From positions 1 through 6,155 of the forward strand of contig JAOHHD010000038.1 of assembly GCA_028117185.1 (NCBI GenBank): a stretch of DNA of 6,155 bases, in the 5' to 3' direction. This document shows, one piece after another, positions 1 through 5,170 of the stretch (position 1 is the first letter of the stretch; each line of letters starts with the position of its first letter). The translations under genes were made by a program, and so were the position numbers. This DNA is from Luminiphilus sp. (GTDB lineage Bacteria; Pseudomonadota; Gammaproteobacteria; Pseudomonadales; Halieaceae). The notes beneath the pieces were generated by a model that had not been told where the DNA came from, searched no databases, and saw only the letters and a program-made list of their open reading frames with translations.

Positions 1-98
1 CTGGGGGACGTTACGATCGAGCACTGTGCCACCGCGAGTCAACCCATCCTGGCAACCAAGGTCGTAAGAATACCGGCACAGCGAGGCGCACTCGGCCG

Positions 99-104
99 TA
101 TAAT
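99..104 (+). promoter_or_regulatory. Consensus -10 box (TATAAT) for smpB, possible leaderless start
   Basis: A perfect TATAAT lies six bases upstream of the smpB ATG at 111. A start of transcription seven bases after the box would fall on the A of that ATG, and the bases between (GGGGTC) offer no properly spaced Shine-Dalgarno site. No good -35 hexamer is visible; the best at 17-18 bp spacing is around 75-81 (GGCACA), which matches the consensus in only about half its positions. The leaderless reading is an inference from spacing. Confidence 0.6.
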
Positions 105-110
105 GGGGTC

Positions 111-596
111 ATGGCAAAATCCAAACGTAAAAAGCCGTCTGACAATACCATCGCGCAGAACAAAAGAGCACGCTTCGAGTATCAGTTGCTCGATTCCTTT
201 GAGGCAGGACTCTCGTTGACAGGGTGGGAAGTAAAGGCGTTGAGAGCGGGCAAAGTCCAGCTCACGGATTCTTATGTCCTGATGAAAGACGGTCAAGCCT
301 ATCTGCTGGGCGCCAACATTAACCCGCTCAGCACCGCATCGACGCACTTTGTCACGGATCCAACTCGCACGCGAAAATTGCTGCTGCACAAAAAAGAGCT
401 GGCGCAAATTAACGCGGGCGTGACACAGAAGGGCCAAACCTGCGTCTGCACTGCGCTCTACTGGAAGGGGCACTTGGTGAAAGCGCGCATCGAATTGGCA
501 CAAGGAAAAAAACTGCACGACAAACGCGAGACAGAGAAGAATCGCGATTGGGAGCGGCAGAAGGCCAAAATTGTGCGCGACAATACGAAGCAGTAA
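111..596 (+). CDS. smpB: SsrA-binding protein SmpB
   Basis: SmpB binds tmRNA (SsrA), delivers it to stalled ribosomes and stands in for the missing codon-anticodon pair, so that truncated peptides are tagged for proteolysis; it acts in the cytoplasm. The 161-residue protein matches the usual length (about 160). Visible family signatures are a basic N-terminus (MAKSKRKK), the N-terminal block [18 protein letters not shown] followed by [20 protein letters not shown], then [17 protein letters not shown], and the basic C-terminal tail starting at [11 protein letters not shown] and including [12 protein letters not shown], which enters the ribosomal mRNA channel in the family. The ATG at 111 is chosen because MAKSK is a typical SmpB N-terminus, although the same frame is open back to the window edge without recognisable homology. 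No ssrA gene is seen downstream, although the two are neighbours in some gammaproteobacteria. The next gene is convergent. Confidence 0.97.
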   Translation: MAKSKRKKPSDNTIAQNKRARFEYQLLDSFEAGLSLTGWEVKALRAGKVQLTDSYVLMKDGQAYLLGANINPLSTASTHFVTDPTRTRKLLLHKKELAQINAGVTQKGQTCVCTALYWKGHLVKARIELAQGKKLHDKRETEKNRDWERQKAKIVRDNTKQ

Positions 597-971
597 TACA
601 CCGAGTCGCCTCAATAACCTTGCGGGCATTTGCTTAACGAGGCGCGGGTTCTCATTGCTGCTTGCCGCCGGCCATGACTCGGCAATGGTCGCACGACGTC
701 ATGTGGGCTCACGCCACTCTTAACAACGACGCGCCACTTTTAACAACCGCACGCCGCTCTTAACAACGATGCGCCGCTCTAAATGACGACGCGCCGCTTT
801 AAATAACGAGCCGCCACTCGCTGCAACGATACGTCACTCTCGATAACGGCACGCTGCTCTTAACGACGACACGTTGCTCTGATCAAACAACGCACTCCGG
901 ACTCGTTCGAGGCTAACCCCAACCAATTAGCGCCAACGAGACGAGTTCTGACAAAACTAACTCCGACGAAA
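597..971. other. Intergenic region between convergent genes, no gene seen
   Basis: This 375-base gap lies between the 3' ends of smpB and the tauE-like gene. No supported coding region or tmRNA is present. The left part has two weak inverted repeats: CGCCTC (607-612) with GAGGCG (639-644), and CATTGCTG (653-660) with CGGCAATG (680-687, one G-U pair). Neither is followed by a T-run, so neither is a convincing Rho-independent terminator. The middle is a 20-bp tandem array, described separately. The right part (900-971) has the weak pair ACTCGT (901-906) and ACGAGT (941-946) and several loose CTAAC/CTAGC-like words. Confidence 0.7.
711..880. repeat. Degenerate tandem array, 20-bp period, about 8.5 units
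   Basis: Full units start at 721, 741, 761, 781, 801, 821, 841 and 861, preceded by a half unit at 711-720. The period is exactly 20 bp with no indels. My hand-made consensus is TAACAACGACRCGCCGCTCT. Columns 6 (A), 7 (C), 12 (C), 13 (G), 17 (C) and 18 (T) are identical in all eight full units, and many of the other differences are transitions. A ninth, shortened copy may exist at 881-898. The period is not a multiple of three and TAA recurs in the units, so the array is not coding. It has no unique spacers, so it is not CRISPR. Its function is unknown. Confidence 0.85.
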
Positions 972-1736
972 CTAGCCCCAAAAAAGCGCCTTCAGTGAGA
1001 TACTCATTCCGATCAAAATACACAGCCCGACCACCACGGGGCGATAGGCCTCCCCCGCAAACCGCTCAAATGCCCAATTACCCAGCAGATTGCCCAACCA
1101 CATGGCAGGTAATGCGATCCACAGCAATTGAAACGGCTGCGGTGTGACGAGATCTGCCCAGGCAAACATGATGAGGGACACAATGTTGGAGCAGACAAAA
1201 AACATCATCAAAAAGGCACGTGCATGCGCGGGGTTTGCCATGGTCGCCATGACATACATCACCACAGGTGGTCCAGGTATCGCAAAGGCACCGTTCATCA
1301 AGCCAGACAGGACGCCCGTGCCGACAGAGACAGTGGCGGACGCAACGCGTTCTCGCGGCTCAGCACGCGCAAGCGCCAACGACGCCACCACCACCGAAAT
1401 ACCGATCCAAAGCTGAAATTGCGCTACCGATAGTGAGGCAAGAAACCACACACCAATCGCGGTGCCAATCACAGACCCGCTGATCATCGGCACGGCGGGT
1501 GCCACTGGGAACTGTCGCCACCACGAACGGTAGCCGATCAAGCCGAGGATGAGTGCCAGTGCGGCGCTCAGCACAACCGCATCGCCGGGCAATAAAAAGA
1601 GTGAAAAGACGGGCACCGCCAGCATCGCGAATCCAAAACCGGTAAAAGCGCGCATCAAGGCGGCCAAACACACCGACAATAAGACCCAGATGGCCTGCTC
1701 GGGTGGCACCGCCATGGCGCTCAGCAGGCTCGTCAT
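972..1736 (-). CDS. TauE/SafE-family membrane exporter (sulfite exporter family)
   Basis: This 254-residue, very hydrophobic protein fits the TauE/SafE (DUF81) family of inner-membrane permeases, whose characterised members export sulfite, sulfoacetate or other small organic anions. The family's two related halves are visible: RAFTGFGFAMLAVP at residues 29-42 opens the first, and SGLMNGAFAIPGPPVVMY at 144-161 opens the second. About eight membrane segments can be drawn, roughly at residues 15-45, 53-69, 82-102, 107-123, 132-162, 172-194, 200-222 and 230-250, with a short charged loop near 124-131 (RAEPRERV). The ATG at 1736-1734 overlaps the TGA of the upstream MOSC gene (1735-1733) as ATGA, and no clear Shine-Dalgarno precedes it, which suggests translational coupling. 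An internal Met at residue 8 is an alternative start. The substrate cannot be read from the sequence; sulfite or an organic acid is a family-based guess. Confidence 0.88.
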   Translation of the reverse strand: MTSLLSAMAVPPEQAIWVLLSVCLAALMRAFTGFGFAMLAVPVFSLFLLPGDAVVLSAALALILGLIGYRSWWRQFPVAPAVPMISGSVIGTAIGVWFLASLSVAQFQLWIGISVVVASLALARAEPRERVASATVSVGTGVLSGLMNGAFAIPGPPVVMYVMATMANPAHARAFLMMFFVCSNIVSLIMFAWADLVTPQPFQLLWIALPAMWLGNLLGNWAFERFAGEAYRPVVVGLCILIGMSISLKALFWG

Positions 1737-2230
1737 GACGCAGCCAACCGCAGGCTATCGCCAATGGCGATCTGTCCCGTCTGCAACACCTTGGCGCAGA
1801 GCCCGCCGTAACCCATCATCGCGACGACGCCGCCTGGCCCCAGTTCAGCCTCCATGCGCGCACACGGATGACAGAGCTGAGTGGCCTCAAAGAGCGCCCC
1901 TCCTAACCAAAATTGTTGGCGCCGCAGGGCGTTCAGGTTAATACCTGACACGACGATATTGCGTCGCAGCAGCGCGGGGTCAAGGCCGCTTTTGCCGAGG
2001 TGCTGTTCAATTTGCGCCACAAATTCGCGAGAAATAAGCGTGACCTGCCGACCCGAACCCGGCGTTTTGCCCATTCGGTGATCCCCACGCAACCCCATCT
2101 CAGCGACCGCCTCGGCGCCAGAGACGGCCACCAAGGGCTCGCGCCGGCGCGGACGGACCCCAATCCATTCGATCGTCGCGGCACCTAAGTGGCCGAGATA
2201 AGCATTGAGCGGGTTGGGTCTCTGGGTCAT
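1733..2230 (-). CDS. MOSC-domain protein
   Basis: The 165-residue protein is a stand-alone MOSC domain, the fold first named from the C-terminus of molybdenum cofactor sulfurases. Related small proteins (YiiM/YuaD-like) are thought to carry sulfur or bind molybdenum cofactor through a conserved cysteine. The signatures seen are GLRGDHR at residues 46-52, RQVTLIS at 61-67, RRNIVVSGINLNAL at 89-102, and LCHPCARME at 119-127, in which Cys123 of P-C-A-R-x-E is the expected functional cysteine. These are followed by GYGGLCAKVLQTGQIAIGDSL near the C-terminus. Length is normal for a single-domain member. The ATG at 2230-2228 is supported by a Shine-Dalgarno AAGGAA (2242-2237) six bases away. The gene is first in a two-gene unit with the TauE/SafE-like exporter, sharing four bases. 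The exact substrate is unknown; a role in sulfur or molybdenum-cofactor chemistry is inferred from the family only. Confidence 0.88.
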   Translation of the reverse strand: MTQRPNPLNAYLGHLGAATIEWIGVRPRRREPLVAVSGAEAVAEMGLRGDHRMGKTPGSGRQVTLISREFVAQIEQHLGKSGLDPALLRRNIVVSGINLNALRRQQFWLGGALFEATQLCHPCARMEAELGPGGVVAMMGYGGLCAKVLQTGQIAIGDSLRLAAS

Positions 2231-2244
2231 TAAGGGTTCCTTAA
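2230..2244 (-). promoter_or_regulatory. Shine-Dalgarno of the MOSC gene inside a small dyad
   Basis: TTAAGG (2230-2235) and CCTTAA (2239-2244) form a perfect 6-bp inverted repeat with a 3-base loop. On the MOSC mRNA the repeat contains the AAGGAA ribosome-binding site and ends on the A of the start codon. A hairpin here would mask initiation; alternatively the dyad may be a DNA site or chance. Confidence 0.4.
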
Positions 2245-2329
2245 ACGCCTGATCGCACGGTCAGGGGACGATCGATCTGCTGTGAGGCGCGCTACAAAGG
2301 GCCACAGGGCCCAACGATCGATATCGCGC

Positions 2330-2359
2330 GTCATTGCGTGTCATTACTTGTCATTGCCT
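2330..2359. repeat. Three head-to-tail 10-bp direct repeats (GTCATTRCNT)
   Basis: GTCATTGCGT, GTCATTACTT and GTCATTGCCT follow one another without a gap, at exactly one DNA helical turn each. Eight of ten columns agree allowing a purine at column 7. They sit in the divergent region about 100 bases from the MOSC start and about 330 from the synthase start. A binding array for a regulator is possible, but no factor is recognised. Confidence 0.6.
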
Positions 2360-2376
2360 AGCATAACGCTGTGCTA
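2359..2376. promoter_or_regulatory. Possible operator dyad TAGCA-N8-TGCTA
   Basis: TAGCA (2359-2363) and TGCTA (2372-2376) are perfect inverted half-sites with an 8-base spacer, giving an 18-bp dyad directly abutting the 10-bp repeats. The size suits a dimeric helix-turn-helix regulator. Arms of five bases are short enough to arise by chance, so this is only a candidate. Confidence 0.25.
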
Positions 2377-2675
2377 TTCATAGGGACAGCGAGTCGACCA
2401 CAAGACGCCTCAAGGGTTTTGGGTATCGACTTTTCCTCACAGTGGAAACCCCTTTTCACCAGCGCGACGGGGTGAACAACCCAAGTGATCCGGACGGTAA
2501 TAGTTGGCGTAACTCCCCATGTCAGTGTCTAAGGATCGTCTGGTTTCCACGAAGGCGAGCACTCTGGGGATGACTCTGTCGCAAAGGCATGTTGAACGCC
2601 GAAAGTAAAAGGGTGTGGGCGAGCTGTGAGCGATCGGAACCAGTTGGTGCGAGCAGCACGCCATCTTGTGAGAGT

Positions 2676-2682
2676 GAGGAGG
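2676..2682 (+). promoter_or_regulatory. Ribosome-binding site (GAGGAGG) fixing a GTG start
   Basis: A strong Shine-Dalgarno GAGGAGG lies four bases upstream of GTG 2687-2689. An in-frame TGA at 2675-2677 rules out any start further upstream, so GTG at 2687 is the best start for the synthase. Confidence 0.8.
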
Positions 2683-2686
2683 CATC

Positions 2687-5170
2687 GTGAGTAACCAGGA
2701 CCAGCGCTGGGGGATTTTGCCGACCCAGCAGGACGAAGATAATACCAGAGCACACGCAGTGAGTGACCCTGCGGGCTATCACGCCGGTATCGCAGGGCGC
2801 GAATTGCACTGGTTCGACGGCAACACGCAAGCCTGGATCAGTCAGACCGAGACAGGCGAGTGGACTGGTTGGCACGGTAGCGACGCCAGTAGCGCCCACG
2901 CCGATGCCAGCTGGCAGCCATGGTCTCATCCACTGGACGACAGTCTCGCCCCCTACTACCGCTGGTTTGTCGACGGACAGACCAACGCTTGCTTCAACCT
3001 CATCGATCGACACGTGCTCAGCGGGCGTGGAGACCAGATTGCGATCGTTTTTGAGGGCGATCGCTGGGACCCCTCAAAAAACGACGGACGCGGCGGACCG
3101 GTTCACGAACAGCGCGTCACCTACCGGGAGTTACTGGTTGAAGTTGCGCTGCGCACTCGGGTGCTCAAGCAAGCAGACCTGAGCTGTGGCGATCGGGTGG
3201 CCCTCAACCTACCCAATGTGTTGGAGCAAATCTTTTATATTCTCGCCTGCCAACGATTGGGGGTGATCTATACGCCGGTCTTTGGTGGGTTTTCTGCCAA
3301 GACCCTCTCTGACCGCATTCATGACGCCGGGGCAAAAGTAGTGATCACGGCCGATGGCGGCTACCGCAATGCCGAGGTCGTGCCTTATAAGAGCACCTAC
3401 ACCGACCCCGCACTCGACAACTACATTCCGCGCCCTGCGGCACTTGAGGCGTTATCCGCCACATTGCGGTCGCGTTTGTCTGCGGACGTTGCAGAGCGAT
3501 TAGAAGCACAGGTCTCAGAGGCCATTGCCGGCGAAATCACGCTGGAGCGGGCCGACGTGATGCGCGAATTGGGTCTGGCACTCGAACGCGAGCGCGGCAC
3601 TGCACCGGAGGTGATCGCCGAATTACGCACCACAGTAGCCAGCGAACTGGCCAATGTGGGCCACGCAGTGACCCACGTCATTGTCATACGATACACCGGC
3701 AACGATATTGTCGAGCATGCCCGGGACAGCTGGTCTCCAGACCTCGTCGCGCAAGTCGAAACCACCTTGCTCGCCGACGCCGGCGTTGCCGATCGCGCTG
3801 CCCTTTACGCGCTGGACGATACCGCCCTTTGGCAGGCTGTCGGACCCCACGCGGCGGCAGTGCCAGTCGAGGCCAACTGGCCGCTCTTTATCATTTACAC
3901 CTCTGGCTCAACCGGCAAACCAAAGGGCGTGGTCCACACCCATGGCGGCTGGCTCTCGGGTATTACCCATACACTCCGAACCGTCTTTAATGCTAATCAA
4001 GACGACTGTCTCTATGTGATTGGCGACCCCGGCTGGATTACCGGGCAGTCTTATCTTATTGCCGCGCCGCTTGCCTTTGGTATGTCGACCATGATCGCCG
4101 AAGGCTCACCGCTGTTTCCGCATGCGGGTCGCTTTGCCTCGATTATTGAGCGCAATAACGTGACGATTTTTAAGGCGGGATCCACGTTCCTAAAAGCAGT
4201 CATGACCGACCCCGCCAGCACGCAGGAGATGTCGCGTTACGACATGTCGTCGCTCAAAGTGGGGACCTTCTGTGCAGAACCCGTATCACCCACGGTTCAG
4301 CAGTTTGCGATGGATAATATTTGCTCGCACTACATCAATTCTTACTGGGCGACGGAACACGGCGGCATCGTGTTCTCCTGTCCTTGGGGCGACTTTAAAC
4401 CCCTTCAGGCAGACGCCAAAACATGGCCGCTACCATGGATACAGGCGCAAGTTCGGGTTGCCGAGGCCACCACGGATTCGGGCGTTGTCAGCCAATGGCG
4501 AGAGGCAGAAGCCGGTGAAAAAGGTGAGCTGGTTATTACCCAGCCCTACCCGTATCTCGCGAGAACCCTCTGGGGTGATGGCGACAATTTAGGCAGCAGC
4601 GAATGGCGTGGTGATCTGACGCGATTCAGTGAGGCCTATTTTCAGCGCTGGGAAGGTGAACTCACCTATACCCAGGGCGACTTTGCTCGCTGTGGCGATG
4701 AGGGTGCCTTCACCCTCCATGGCCGCTCAGATGATGTCATCAACGTATCTGGTCACCGCATTGGTACCGAGGAGATCGAAGGCGCGATCCTGCGCGACAA
4801 GACCCTTCGACAAGATTCCCCCGTGGGCAATGTCGTCGTCGTAGGGGCCCCTCATGACGAAAAAGGGGAAACACCGATTGCGTTTCTCATGGCCGCAGCC
4901 GGCAGAAAATTATCTGATGAAGATCTGACCCGACTGCAGAATTTGGTCCGCACCGAAAAAGGCGCCACCGCCGTGCCGTCTGATTTTCTGGTGGTCTCGG
5001 CGTTCCCTGAAACCCGCTCGGGTAAGTACATGCGCCGTACGCTGCGCGCCATTTTGCTCGATCAGCCTTTGGCCGACTCGCAGAGGCACGCCAGATCATC
5101 CAAACCTGGCGTTATATCCGTGTCGAAACGCACCGGCTCGATGACCACCACAAGGTCGCGCTGTTGGTGA
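2687..5170 (+). CDS. pcs: Propionyl-CoA synthase, acyl-CoA synthetase module (frame broken after it)
   Basis: This is the N-terminal module of propionyl-CoA synthase. It activates 3-hydroxypropionate with ATP and CoA to 3-hydroxypropionyl-CoA in the cytoplasm; the later modules dehydrate and reduce this to propionyl-CoA. The frame has 827 codons from GTG 2687. PCS-type N-terminal blocks are visible (FYRWF-like YYRWFVDGQTNACFN, FEGDRWD, TPVFGGFSAKTLSDRIHDAG). A large insert at about residues 249-395 is absent from ordinary acetyl-CoA synthetases but typical of PCS. Adenylation motifs follow: YTSGSTGKPKG at 404-414, YWATEHGG at 553-560, GRSDDVINVSGHR at 679-691, and catalytic Lys780 in PETRSGKYMRR. 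Homology holds to about LLDQPLADS (residue 798). The last 29 residues, to the TGA at 5168, look like out-of-frame translation because the ECH homology lies in the -1 frame over the same bases. The adenylation module itself looks intact and active. Bacterial acetyl- or propionyl-CoA synthetase is the alternative name if the downstream module is ignored, but the insert and context favour PCS. Confidence 0.92.
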   Translation: MSNQDQRWGILPTQQDEDNTRAHAVSDPAGYHAGIAGRELHWFDGNTQAWISQTETGEWTGWHGSDASSAHADASWQPWSHPLDDSLAPYYRWFVDGQTNACFNLIDRHVLSGRGDQIAIVFEGDRWDPSKNDGRGGPVHEQRVTYRELLVEVALRTRVLKQADLSCGDRVALNLPNVLEQIFYILACQRLGVIYTPVFGGFSAKTLSDRIHDAGAKVVITADGGYRNAEVVPYKSTYTDPALDNYIPRPAALEALSATLRSRLSADVAERLEAQVSEAIAGEITLERADVMRELGLALERERGTAPEVIAELRTTVASELANVGHAVTHVIVIRYTGNDIVEHARDSWSPDLVAQVETTLLADAGVADRAALYALDDTALWQAVGPHAAAVPVEANWPLFIIYTSGSTGKPKGVVHTHGGWLSGITHTLRTVFNANQDDCLYVIGDPGWITGQSYLIAAPLAFGMSTMIAEGSPLFPHAGRFASIIERNNVTIFKAGSTFLKAVMTDPASTQEMSRYDMSSLKVGTFCAEPVSPTVQQFAMDNICSHYINSYWATEHGGIVFSCPWGDFKPLQADAKTWPLPWIQAQVRVAEATTDSGVVSQWREAEAGEKGELVITQPYPYLARTLWGDGDNLGSSEWRGDLTRFSEAYFQRWEGELTYTQGDFARCGDEGAFTLHGRSDDVINVSGHRIGTEEIEGAILRDKTLRQDSPVGNVVVVGAPHDEKGETPIAFLMAAAGRKLSDEDLTRLQNLVRTEKGATAVPSDFLVVSAFPETRSGKYMRRTLRAILLDQPLADSQRHARSSKPGVISVSKRTGSMTTTRSRCW

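Larger units (their letters stand above)
2231..2686. other. Divergent intergenic region, no supported gene
   Basis: This 456-base gap separates the divergent MOSC gene and propionyl-CoA synthase, so it should carry both promoters, but no strong sigma70 -35/-10 pair stands out on either strand. Visible short structures are: two copies of ACGATCGAT (2268-2276 and 2314-2322); a small hairpin GGGCC-ACAG-GGCCC (2299-2312); three 10-bp direct repeats (2330-2359); a dyad TAGCA-N8-TGCTA (2359-2376); a dyad TTCACC-N10-GGTGAA (2455-2476); and a 9-bp inverted pair GTGGAAACC (2442-2450) with GGTTTCCAC (2542-2550). The region has no recognisable protein-coding homology. Confidence 0.6.

Noticed and set aside
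39..629. Long minus-strand open frame (196 codons) opposite smpB
   Set aside because: It is fully antisense to a certain smpB gene, shows no family resemblance, and has an implausible composition. It is a shadow frame.
607..687. Rho-independent terminator after smpB
   Set aside because: The inverted repeats at 607-644 and 653-687 have weak stems or long loops and no following T-run.
597..710. tmRNA (ssrA) gene downstream of smpB
   Set aside because: No tmRNA-like 5' end, tag-coding segment or tRNA-like 3' end ending in CCA is recognisable.
711..880. CRISPR array
   Set aside because: The repeats are directly contiguous with a 20-bp period and no unique spacers, and no cas gene is present.
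2442..2550. 9-bp inverted pair GTGGAAACC / GGTTTCCAC, 100 bp apart
   Set aside because: A 9-bp match of this kind is roughly expected by chance within a region of this size, and the arms do not extend.
2519..2608. Possible 29-codon upstream ORF (MSVSKDRLVSTK...) before the synthase
   Set aside because: It has no Shine-Dalgarno and no recognisable homology, and its length is expected by chance in non-coding sequence.
2522..3013. Minus-strand open frame (163 codons) over the start of the synthase
   Set aside because: It overlaps the strong start site and conserved N-terminal part of the synthase on the opposite strand and resembles no family.
5026..5170. Programmed -1 ribosomal frameshift joining the two synthase modules
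   Set aside because: The window where both frames are open has no clear X-XXY-YYZ slippery heptamer near 5077-5090, and a simple -1 shift would still leave about 25 linker residues missing. A deletion explains more.
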